Source: Kiritimatiellia bacterium (GTDB lineage Bacteria > Verrucomicrobiota > Kiritimatiellia > RFP12 > UBA1067). Taken from it: a stretch of DNA of 6,860 nt. A model generated the notes under the pieces. That model ran no database searches. It saw nothing but the letters and a program-made list of their open reading frames with translations, and was not told the DNA's origin. Made by a program: the position numbers and the translations under genes. The stretch's first letter is position 1; each line of letters starts with the position of its first letter. Location: assembly GCA_017430155.1 (NCBI GenBank), contig JAFRNO010000461.1, positions 1 through 6,860 on the forward strand, read 5' to 3'. Of the stretch, positions 1-5,699 are shown in pieces.

Positions 1-370
1 CGATCTGCACCACGCGCCCCAGCTGCCGCTTCACGCGCGCCAGGAGCTCGCGTGCCCCGCAGTCCTTCACGATGTAGTCATCCGCGCCGATCGTGAGTCC
101 GCGCACCTTGTCGTCCTCCTCGCCGAACGACGTGAGCAGGATGATGGGCAGCGACTTGTCCGCGCGCCGGACCTCCCGGCACACGTCCCAGCCGGTCTTC
201 ACCGGCATCTTGACGTCAAGCAGCAGCAGGTCGGGGCGCTGCGCGGCGTACAGCGCGAGCGCCTCGCCGCCGTCCTTCGCCACGCGCACGGCGTACCCCT
301 CGTCCTCAAGCATTTCGACGACCGAGTCGCGCGGTTCGGCCTCGTCGTCGGCGATCAGGATGTCCGTCAT
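1..370 (-). CDS. Response regulator, receiver domain (3' part beyond window)
   Basis: This is the N-terminal 123 residues of a two-component response regulator; the frame stays open to the left edge, so the output domain is not visible. The receiver fold is clear. The acidic pair is D8/D9, the phosphoacceptor is D52 in LLLLDVKMP, the switch Thr is T80 in ILLTSF, and the conserved Lys is K102 in DDYIVKD. The residue after K102 is Asp, where most receivers have Pro. The visible end (ARELLARVKRQLGR) resembles the linker of OmpR-type regulators, but a DNA-binding domain is only inferred. The ATG overlaps the stop of the upstream kinase gene (ATGA). An AGGAGG Shine-Dalgarno at 378-383 lies 7 nt upstream, inside the kinase's last codons. 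It is presumably phosphorylated by that kinase. Confidence 0.93.
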   Translation of the reverse strand, partial: MTDILIADDEAEPRDSVVEMLEDEGYAVRVAKDGGEALALYAAQRPDLLLLDVKMPVKTGWDVCREVRRADKSLPIILLTSFGEEDDKVRGLTIGADDYIVKDCGARELLARVKRQLGRVVQI

Positions 371-1740
371 GTCTTCTCCTCCTCTTCAAGATTTTCTCCC
401 AGGGGCAACGCGAGCGTGAACGCGCAGCCGCCGTCCGGACGCGCCGCGACGACGAGTTCGCCGCCCATGTCGCGCGCGAGGTCGCGCGCGAACGCAAGTC
501 CCACGCCCCAGCCGCCGGCCGACTTCGTCAAGTCGTTCGGCGCACGCCAGTCGCGGTCGAACACATGCCGCAGCTGGGAAGCCGGCAGACCCGGGCCGCG
601 GTCGGCCACGCACACCTCCGCCGCCGAGCCGTCCGCCGCACGCGCCACGCGCACCGAAACGGGACCGGCGTGCGCCGCGTACTTCGCCGCGTTCGTCAGC
701 AGGTTCTCCACGATTTCCATCACGGAGTCGCGGTCGCCGACCAGGCGCACGGACACGACGTCCGCCAGGTCCAATCCATGTTCCTCGAACCTGTCGGCCA
801 GCGGACGCGCCGTCTCGCGCACCGCCTCCCCGAGGTCGAACGGCTGGCGTTCGTACGTGCGCATGCCGCGTTCGAGCCGGTCGAAGTCCCGCAGGCGCTC
901 GATGCGACGGCGCAGTTCCCGTCCCTGCTCGAGGATCACGCCCGCCGCCTTCGCGCGCCGTTCCTCCGTCGTGTAGGCGCCGTCCGCCAGCCGTTCCGCG
1001 CGCAGGAGGATGCTCGCAAGCGGCGTCTTCACCTCGTGCGCGGCGTTGGAGACGAACGTGTTGCGCCGCTCCATCTCGCCCCGCGCCCGCAGGACCGCCA
1101 CGGCAAGGGACACACCGCCCGCGAGGAGCAGCAGCCCCACGCCCACCAGCAGCACGCCCGCCACGACGTAGCCCGTGCGCGACGGCAGGTCTTCCGCGCC
1201 CAACGGGCCGACCACCAGTCCGCACACGTGTTTGTTGCGCTTGTTCCGCGACCAGACGACCACCGCGTCCGAGTCCGCCCCGCCGCCCCGCAGCGTCTGC
1301 CAGCCAGCGTTGTCCACGCCCAGCCGTCTCGAGCTCTTACGAGGCGTCCAGTTCGTCGTCGCGAGGTGCTGGCAGTCTCCCACGAGGTTCGTTTCCCACA
1401 GCATCTTCCCCGATTTCCAGAGGAAGGCCGCCGTCGCCAGGGGAAAGGGCGCGTCGGAATCGCCGCGCTGTGCGACGAACGACGCCAGACGGTTCTCGAG
1501 CGTCCGCAGCGCCTTCGCCCGTTTCGCCGCGCGGGACGACAGGTCGTTCAGCGCCGACTGCGTCTCGCGGTAGAATTTCATCGCCGTCACGTTCGCGCGG
1601 TCGAGCGCCTGTTCGCCCGCCTGGCGATGGTACTCGTGCACGATCCAGCCGAGCCCCGCGCCGACGAACAGCAACGCGGGCAGTACGACGGCCAGCAACT
1701 TCAGCACGTCGCGGCCCTTCCATTGCCGCAGCCAAGTCAT
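367..1740 (-). CDS. Membrane sensor histidine kinase
   Basis: A 457-residue orthodox sensor kinase, expected in the inner membrane. Transmembrane segment 1 is about residues 13-34 and segment 2 about 191-217. They enclose a predicted periplasmic domain of about 150 residues that I cannot assign to a known sensor family; it contains C123 and C173. The H box is AHEVKTPL with phospho-acceptor H235. The N box is ENLLTNAAKYA (N346, N350), the G1 box DRGPG at 380-384, and the G2 box GGWGVGLA around 409-416. This is HisKA plus HATPase_c, with all key residues present. The frame is open further upstream to 2286, but that stretch lies over the hydrolase gene. The ATG at 1740 overlaps the hydrolase stop as ATGA and starts a normal N-terminus. 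No Shine-Dalgarno is seen before it, so translation is probably coupled. The protein ends in an acidic EEEEKT tail whose codons form the Shine-Dalgarno of the regulator gene. The signal sensed is unknown. Confidence 0.93.
   Translation of the reverse strand: MTWLRQWKGRDVLKLLAVVLPALLFVGAGLGWIVHEYHRQAGEQALDRANVTAMKFYRETQSALNDLSSRAAKRAKALRTLENRLASFVAQRGDSDAPFPLATAAFLWKSGKMLWETNLVGDCQHLATTNWTPRKSSRRLGVDNAGWQTLRGGGADSDAVVVWSRNKRNKHVCGLVVGPLGAEDLPSRTGYVVAGVLLVGVGLLLLAGGVSLAVAVLRARGEMERRNTFVSNAAHEVKTPLASILLRAERLADGAYTTEERRAKAAGVILEQGRELRRRIERLRDFDRLERGMRTYERQPFDLGEAVRETARPLADRFEEHGLDLADVVSVRLVGDRDSVMEIVENLLTNAAKYAAHAGPVSVRVARAADGSAAEVCVADRGPGLPASQLRHVFDRDWRAPNDLTKSAGGWGVGLAFARDLARDMGGELVVAARPDGGCAFTLALPLGENLEEEEKT
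378..383 (-). promoter_or_regulatory. Shine-Dalgarno of the response regulator
   Basis: AGGAGG on the minus strand, 7 nt upstream of the ATG at 370. It lies within the codons for the kinase's Glu-rich C-terminus. It supports the ATG at 370 as the regulator start and suggests translation independent of, or re-initiated from, the kinase. Confidence 0.8.
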
Positions 1741-2360
1741 TGCAGGAACGGGTTCGTGGCGTTTTCCTGCGCAATCGTGGTCGACGGGCCGTGCCCAGGC
1801 ACGACCGTCAGCTCCGGATCGAGCGCGGCGAGGCGGCGAAGCGACTCGCCCAGCTGGCGACGGTCGCCGCCAGGGAAGTCGGTGCGCCCGCACGACCCCG
1901 CGAAGAGGGTGTCGCCCGTGAGAAGGAGCTTCTGCGCGGCGAAGAGGAAGCACGCGCCGCCGGGCGTGTGGCCGGGCGTGGCAATTACCTGCGCGGTGAG
2001 GCCGCCCGCCGCGAGCGTGGCGCCGTCCACGAGGTCGGCGACGAGCGTGGCAGGCTTCTTCACCGCCTCGTAGTCGGGCGGCCAGGCGTTTTGCGGATGG
2101 CCGATCATCGGCACGTCGCCCGGCCCCACGTGCACGGGGAGACCCGGATAACGCGCGAGAAGCCCGTCCACCGCGCCGATGTGGTCGAAGTGGCCGTGCG
2201 TGAAGAGGATGAGCGCGGGCGTGAGTTTCTTTTCCTCGAGGAACGCGCAGATGGCCTCCGGCTCCGCGCCGGGATCGACGATCCACGCCGCGGCGGGGTC
2301 CTCCCAGAGAATCACGCAGTTCGCTTCGATGGACCCGAGGAGCATGATTTCCTGGTTCAT
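1737..2360 (-). CDS. Metallo-beta-lactamase-fold hydrolase, glyoxalase II-like
   Basis: A 207-residue cytosolic hydrolase of the metallo-beta-lactamase superfamily. The metal-binding signature THGHFDHIG sits at 54-62 (H55, H57, D59, H60). It is followed by H131 in TPGHTPG, bridging D150 in LLTGDTLF, and H190 in VPGHGP. This is a complete binuclear site. Length and motif spacing match the short single-domain glyoxalase II-like group (YcbL/GloC type), which lacks the long C-terminal domain of classical GloB. A hydroxyacylglutathione-hydrolase-type thioesterase activity is plausible, but the substrate cannot be read from sequence. The start is supported by GGAGGA at 2366-2371, 5 nt from the ATG and inside the end of the phosphatase gene, whose stop is 1 nt away. 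Its own stop overlaps the kinase start (ATGA). There is no signal peptide. Confidence 0.92.
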   Translation of the reverse strand: MNQEIMLLGSIEANCVILWEDPAAAWIVDPGAEPEAICAFLEEKKLTPALILFTHGHFDHIGAVDGLLARYPGLPVHVGPGDVPMIGHPQNAWPPDYEAVKKPATLVADLVDGATLAAGGLTAQVIATPGHTPGGACFLFAAQKLLLTGDTLFAGSCGRTDFPGGDRRQLGESLRRLAALDPELTVVPGHGPSTTIAQENATNPFLQ

Positions 2361-2361
2361 G

Positions 2362-3009
2362 TCAGTCCTCCGCCTTGCAGTGCCGCAGCAGTTCGTCGAA
2401 CCGGTTGATCTTCATCGTGTAGCGGCTCTCGCGCAGATGGCCGAAGCCGAACGTGCAGAACGCGGTCTTCACGCCCGCGTTCGTGCCGCATTGCATGTCC
2501 GTCCAGTTGTCGCCCACCATCCAGTCGTGCGACGACACGCGGTGCCCGCGCAGACGCGCGGCCGCCTCTCGGAGCGGCAGCGCGGAGGGCTTCATCTCCG
2601 CGCAGTCTCCGCCGCCCACCACGCCCGCGCCGAAATAGCGGGCGATGCCGAAGTGGTCGAGGATCTGGCGCGTGAACGTGCCGGGCTTGTTCGTGACGAT
2701 GCCCATCAGCCAGCCGCGGTCGTGCAGCTCCGCGAGCGTCGAGCGCACGCCGGGATAGAGCGTGGTCGTGTCGAACAGGTGCGCGCCGTAGTTGCGCAGG
2801 TGCATGGGCCAGAGCTCGTCGAAACGCCCGGTCGCCTCGGGGATGGCGTGTTCCAGCAGATAGCGCGCGCCGTTGCCCACGCACGCCACCACGTCCTCCA
2901 GGGGAAGCGCTGCATAACCCAACTCAAGGCGCGTGGCGTTGACCGCCGCAGCCAAATCCGCACGCGAATCGATCAGCGTGCCGTCCATGTCGAAGAAAAT
3001 CGCGTTCAT
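2362..3009 (-). CDS. gph: HAD-superfamily phosphatase, phosphoglycolate phosphatase-like
   Basis: A 215-residue HAD hydrolase, first gene of the left-hand operon. Motif I is FDMDGT with nucleophile D7 and acid/base D9. Motif II is IVTNK (T106), motif III is K140 in EMKPS, and motif IV is VGDNWTD (D167, D171). The cap segment DLAAAVNATRLELG followed by VGNGARYLLEHAI closely resembles Gph (2-phosphoglycolate phosphatase), so salvage of 2-phosphoglycolate is the best guess. Related phosphosugar phosphatases cannot be excluded. Length is typical for the family. The ATG at 3009 is preceded directly by GGGGAGGA (3010-3017), which is closer than usual to the start. Motif I at residue 7 argues against a later start. 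The following hydrolase gene begins 1 nt after the stop. The gene lies 71 nt downstream of tRNA-Ser with no visible terminator between them. Confidence 0.88.
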   Translation of the reverse strand: MNAIFFDMDGTLIDSRADLAAAVNATRLELGYAALPLEDVVACVGNGARYLLEHAIPEATGRFDELWPMHLRNYGAHLFDTTTLYPGVRSTLAELHDRGWLMGIVTNKPGTFTRQILDHFGIARYFGAGVVGGGDCAEMKPSALPLREAAARLRGHRVSSHDWMVGDNWTDMQCGTNAGVKTAFCTFGFGHLRESRYTMKINRFDELLRHCKAED

Positions 3010-3044
3010 TCCTCCCCTTGCCCTCTTTTCACCTCTTCAGCATG

Positions 3045-3075
3045 CCTATTCACTATTCACTCTTACCTATTCACT
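3045..3075. repeat. Short heptamer tandem repeat between tRNA and phosphatase gene
   Basis: On the plus strand TATTCAC occurs at 3047-3053, 3054-3060 and 3068-3074. The unit at 3061-3067 (TCTTACC) is in register but matches only 4 of 7 positions. This gives a 7-bp-period array of four units, the third degenerate. On the transcribed strand it reads as GTGAATA repeats. It forms no hairpin and resembles the short heptameric intergenic repeats seen in some bacteria. The function is unknown. Confidence 0.6.
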
Positions 3076-3080
3076 GCCGT

Positions 3081-3174
3081 TGGCGGAGGGAGGGGGATTC
3101 GAACCCCCGATACGGAGATTAGTCCGTATGGCGATTTAGCAAACCGCTGCCTTCAGCCACTCGGCCATCCCTCC
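3081..3174 (-). tRNA. tRNA-Ser, anticodon GCU, CCA encoded
   Basis: A 94-nt class II tRNA. The 7-bp acceptor stem GGAGGGA/TCCCTCC is followed by discriminator G and a genomically encoded CCA (3081-3083). The D arm contains TGGCCGAGTGGCTGAAGGCA. The anticodon arm is GCGGTTTGCTAAATCGC with loop TTGCTAA, giving GCU, which reads AGC/AGU serine codons. The long variable arm has a 7-bp stem ATACGGA/TCCGTAT, diagnostic of Ser/Leu/Tyr-type tRNAs. The T arm is GGGGGTTCGAATCCCCC. All stems pair fully, so the gene looks functional. Confidence 0.97.
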
Positions 3175-3192
3175 AATGGGAAAACGCGGGAT

Positions 3193-3221
3193 ATGATACG
3201 GAATTCTGACGCCAAATGCAA
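3193..3221 (-). promoter_or_regulatory. Probable promoter of tRNA-Ser
   Basis: On the minus strand a -35-like TTGCAT (3216-3221) is separated by exactly 17 bp from a -10 TATCAT (3193-3198, 5 of 6 to consensus). The expected start point near 3186 leaves a leader of about 12 nt before the mature tRNA 5' end at 3174. The stretch after the -10 (CCCGCG) is GC-rich, like discriminators of stringently controlled stable-RNA promoters. The -35 is weak (3 of 6). Confidence 0.55.
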
Positions 3222-3262
3222 GCGCGAAATGCGCCAATCGGCTTTTTGGCCTTTTCGAACCA

Positions 3263-3856
3263 TCACCACTTTCCAAAGGTGCGGATCTTGATGTTGCGGA
3301 ACTCGACCGTGCCGCCGCCTGGCACGAGGACGATCCGTCCCTCCAATTCGGCGTTGTCACGTTTCTTCCTGTCGACGATCCTCCCGTCAAGCCAATGCGT
3401 GACCGGCTTCCGGCGTGCGACGATGCGGATCGTCTGCCATGCATGGGGATCTTTCGCGTCGGGCGGCAACGGCGTGAGGGGATAGGCAATCGACGTGTCG
3501 GCGTTCGTCTCGGCGTTGTGGAAGTAGAGGACCCTCACCGCCGCCCCCGGCGCCAGGCGGTAATCGGCCTTGAAGTCAAAATCCTTGAAGGGGACCGCCG
3601 TGCGGATGGGGTCGGCCTCCGGCTGCGCCACGAGCGAGTCGTTCGCCACGTACCATCCGCGCGCCGTGAAGTTCGAACAGCCGGCCGCCACGCCCACCCA
3701 GCCGTTGGTGGGAAAATCGCCGTCCCAGAGCAGGTTCCACCCCTGGACTTCCTCTTCGCTCGTCAGCACGTTGGGTTTCGGCTCGCCCTTGAACAGGGCG
3801 CACCCGCACAAACCGGCAATCGCTGCCATATACATCGCAAGGCAAAAGTTTTTCAT
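3263..3856 (-). CDS. Small lipoprotein with DUF1080 (3-keto-disaccharide hydrolase-like) domain
   Basis: A 197-residue predicted envelope lipoprotein. The N-terminus MKNFCLAMYMAAIAGLCGC is a lipoprotein signal with probable lipidation at C19 (lipobox LCG|C). The mature part fits DUF1080/3-keto-disaccharide hydrolase. WNLLWDGD at about 40-47 is followed by a GWYVANDSLVA segment (67-77), FKDFDFKADYRLAPG (90-104), IRIVARRKPVTHWLDGR (143-159), and a closing GGGTVEFRNIKIR (180-192). The usual NSGI-like loop after the APG turn is replaced by AAVRVLYF, so it may bind carbohydrate rather than hydrolyse it; that is inference. A longer open frame begins at 3910, but the signal peptide fixes the start at 3856. 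The ATG overlaps the glycosyltransferase stop as ATGA. No Shine-Dalgarno precedes it, while a consensus extended -10 does. It is the last gene of the polysaccharide-type operon. Confidence 0.88.
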   Translation of the reverse strand: MKNFCLAMYMAAIAGLCGCALFKGEPKPNVLTSEEEVQGWNLLWDGDFPTNGWVGVAAGCSNFTARGWYVANDSLVAQPEADPIRTAVPFKDFDFKADYRLAPGAAVRVLYFHNAETNADTSIAYPLTPLPPDAKDPHAWQTIRIVARRKPVTHWLDGRIVDRKKRDNAELEGRIVLVPGGGTVEFRNIKIRTFGKW

Positions 3857-4854
3857 GGGCCTATTATACCACAAATTGCTTTCTGAATGCGTTCGGCGCA
3901 GTTCCGCCACGTAAAATCAGCAAGCATCCAGTCTCGCCCGCGCGCGCCCATCTCCGCCAATTCTTCGCGCGAACGCGCCGCGCAATCCGCCAGCGCCGCA
4001 CGTAACGACACGGCGTCCACCTCCGTCCACCAGCCGCAGCCATGCTTTTCCAACCCTTCCCACGGCGCGCCCTTCGTGGTGATCGCCGGCGTGCCGACGA
4101 CAAGCGCCTCGGCCACCGCGAACCCAAAATTCTCGCTGTGCGTGGGCAGCACAAGCGCATCCGCCGCGCGCATCTCGCGCATCTTCTCCATACCCGTCTT
4201 CACGCCGAGGAACGTCACGCGGTCCGCGACTTCGAACCTCCGCGCAAGCCGTTCGTAACGCGCCTGCATGCCATCCACATCGGGCGCGATCACGCGCAAC
4301 GATGCGTCTGCTGGCAGGGCCGCGAGAAGGAGGTCGAGTCCCTTTAGGGGATGGAGCCGTCCAACAAAGAGGAATGTCTTCGGGCTATCGCCCGTACCCT
4401 TCGGCGGCAAGTCGGGCGTCAGCAGATCATCAACCCCCATACCCACCACCTCGACGCGCCGCACGCCGCGCACCCAGCATTCAACCGCCGCCTTCTCCGT
4501 TTCGGTTGTCACGAGCACGCACGCGGCGCGGCGCATGTAAGGACGCTCCAGCGGCGAGACGAGCATCTTCTTCCACGCGCTGTGGCGGAGGGCCGCCGCA
4601 TTCAGGCACCCGTGCGGCACGCGCACGAGCGGCGTGCCGGCGCGCAACGCCGCGTGGCATGCGCGCAGCACGGGCGGCGTCCACATCGAATGCACGCAGA
4701 CCGCATCCGCTGCGCGGCAGTCGTCGCATGTGCACGCGCCCTTCACGACCGTCTCGTCGCCCAGCGCGCGCTGCTCGTCCGCGAGACGCGTCGCCATCGC
4801 CGCGATTCCATTGGCCGGATCGCCCAGCCCCGGCACGACATGCAGGATCTTCAC
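3853..4854 (-). CDS. Glycosyltransferase family 4 (GT-B)
   Basis: A 333-residue retaining glycosyltransferase of the GT4 type, probably cytosolic at the inner membrane. It would transfer a sugar from a nucleotide-sugar donor to a growing glycan or lipid carrier. The N-terminal Rossmann half begins KILHVVPGLGDPANG, with an acceptor-side region RVPHGCLN at about 78-85. The C-terminal donor half has FVGRLHPLKGLDLLL (about 163-177) and the E-x7-E motif SENFGFAVAEA (E241, E249). Both halves are complete. An ATG at 4878 would add eight residues, but I prefer the GTG at 4854. It overlaps the deacetylase stop as GTGA, matches the family N-terminus, and has GGGGGTGA 4 nt upstream. The sugar and acceptor cannot be told from sequence. 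Neighbouring deacetylase and FkbH-like genes point to surface glycan or glycolipid synthesis. Confidence 0.9.
   Translation of the reverse strand: MKILHVVPGLGDPANGIAAMATRLADEQRALGDETVVKGACTCDDCRAADAVCVHSMWTPPVLRACHAALRAGTPLVRVPHGCLNAAALRHSAWKKMLVSPLERPYMRRAACVLVTTETEKAAVECWVRGVRRVEVVGMGVDDLLTPDLPPKGTGDSPKTFLFVGRLHPLKGLDLLLAALPADASLRVIAPDVDGMQARYERLARRFEVADRVTFLGVKTGMEKMREMRAADALVLPTHSENFGFAVAEALVVGTPAITTKGAPWEGLEKHGCGWWTEVDAVSLRAALADCAARSREELAEMGARGRDWMLADFTWRNCAERIQKAICGIIGP
3863..3871 (-). promoter_or_regulatory. Extended -10 promoter for the DUF1080 lipoprotein
   Basis: On the minus strand TGGTATAAT is a perfect extended -10 (TG-N-TATAAT), with the hexamer at 3863-3868. It lies in the last codons of the glycosyltransferase gene. 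Initiation about 7 nt downstream would fall at or next to the A of the lipoprotein ATG (3856), giving a leaderless or nearly leaderless mRNA. No good -35 is seen at 16-18 bp spacing, as expected for an extended -10 promoter. Confidence 0.55.
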
Positions 4855-5699
4855 AGCGTCACCCCCACTTTCGGCCATGCCTGCAGGATGCGCCCGAGGT
4901 TCTCCGCGCGCGACATGCCCGCAAGCGCCATGTTGCGCGCCGCGCCGAACGTCTCCGCCGTCACGAGGCCCTGGCGCGTGTAGACGGGCACGAGCCCGCG
5001 TGCACGCACGGCCGCGTCGAGTGACGGCGTACCGCGCCCGAACGGATACGCCACGAGGCGCGGCGCGCGGCCCGTCCAGTCCGCCAGCATGCGCTGCGCG
5101 CGGTCGAGTTCGTCAAAAACCTCCGCCTCCGGACGCTGCGGCGCGCTGGGATGCGTCCAGAAATGGTTCTCCACCGTCACGAGGGGGTGTTTCGCAAGCG
5201 CCCGCACGCCCGCCTCATCGAGGAGACGGCGCGGATGCGCCCGCCCCTCCCACGCCGCGTCGACAAGCGCATAGCGCTCTGCCGACGGCAGGCCATACCA
5301 GCGATGCCACTCGGGGTCGGGCAGCATATTCCACAAGTTGTCTGTCCACACCCATCCGCGCGCCGTCTCGCCGGGCGCGATGAACACGCTTGCCGGCGCG
5401 GCAAAACGCTCAAGAACGGGAACCGTCTCCGCCGTCTCGCGCCAGCCGTCGTCGAAGCTGATCCACGCACAGTTTCCCTCTGCCGCGCGGCCGGACAGCA
5501 CGTCGTCCGACGAGACGAACCGGAATCCCCACCCCTTCAGCGCGGCAAGCACGCCCTCTACTTCGTGCGGAGAGGAATCATGGAACACGATTGGGAGAAC
5601 CGTCCCCGCCGCACGGCACCGCGCACGCGCACGCCGACGCGCCCCTGCGAACGCATACGCCACGGCCACGCACCAGCCCACCTGGCGACGGAACATCAC
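4851..5699 (-). CDS. Polysaccharide deacetylase (NodB homology, CE4-like)
   Basis: A 282-residue protein with a NodB-type deacetylase domain, which would remove N- or O-acetyl groups from a glycan using a divalent metal. Motif 1 is WISFDDGW (D83, D84). Motif 2 is ENHFWTHP with metal ligands H179 and H183, and motif 3 is AYPFG at 217-221. A short N-terminal hydrophobic stretch (about 7-20) is followed by a basic cluster RRRARARCR. This may anchor the protein in the membrane; the positive charge after it hints at a cytoplasmic catalytic domain, but the segment is short. Start choice is between GTG at 5699 (GTGA overlap with the FkbH-like stop) and ATG at 5696. GGAGGT at 5706-5711 lies 6 nt or 9 nt away respectively, so both are acceptable. 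The stop overlaps the glycosyltransferase GTG. The substrate is probably the glycan made by this operon. Confidence 0.9.
   Translation of the reverse strand: MMFRRQVGWCVAVAYAFAGARRRARARCRAAGTVLPIVFHDSSPHEVEGVLAALKGWGFRFVSSDDVLSGRAAEGNCAWISFDDGWRETAETVPVLERFAAPASVFIAPGETARGWVWTDNLWNMLPDPEWHRWYGLPSAERYALVDAAWEGRAHPRRLLDEAGVRALAKHPLVTVENHFWTHPSAPQRPEAEVFDELDRAQRMLADWTGRAPRLVAYPFGRGTPSLDAAVRARGLVPVYTRQGLVTAETFGAARNMALAGMSRAENLGRILQAWPKVGVTL

Noticed and set aside
565..2073. A 502-codon open frame on the plus strand across the kinase and hydrolase genes
   Set aside because: It is antisense to two genes with complete catalytic motifs, its product is low-complexity Arg/His/Ala-rich, and it has no recognisable domain. 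It is typical of mirror frames in GC-rich DNA.
1741..2286. Upstream extension of the kinase frame to 2286
   Set aside because: The extension lies entirely over the glyoxalase II-like gene in another frame. The ATG at 1740 with ATGA overlap begins a normal transmembrane kinase.
2933..3139. A short plus-strand frame ending in an EGGGFEPP-like peptide over the tRNA
   Set aside because: This peptide pattern arises from reading the antisense strand of a tRNA-Ser gene and is a well-known false gene.
3231..3250. Weak hairpin (GCCAA/TTGGC, 8-nt loop) after the lipoprotein stop, as a terminator
   Set aside because: The stem is only 5 bp and no U-run follows on the minus strand. The T-run on the plus strand follows only a 3-bp stem, and no plus-strand gene is present.
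3857..3910. Earlier start for the DUF1080 lipoprotein at 3910
   Set aside because: It would place 18 polar residues before a clear lipoprotein signal peptide and would lie inside the glycosyltransferase gene without a Shine-Dalgarno.
4302..5383. Overlapping plus-strand frames across the glycosyltransferase and deacetylase genes
   Set aside because: They are antisense shadows with Arg/Pro/Ala-rich composition and no motifs, and they conflict with two well-supported genes.
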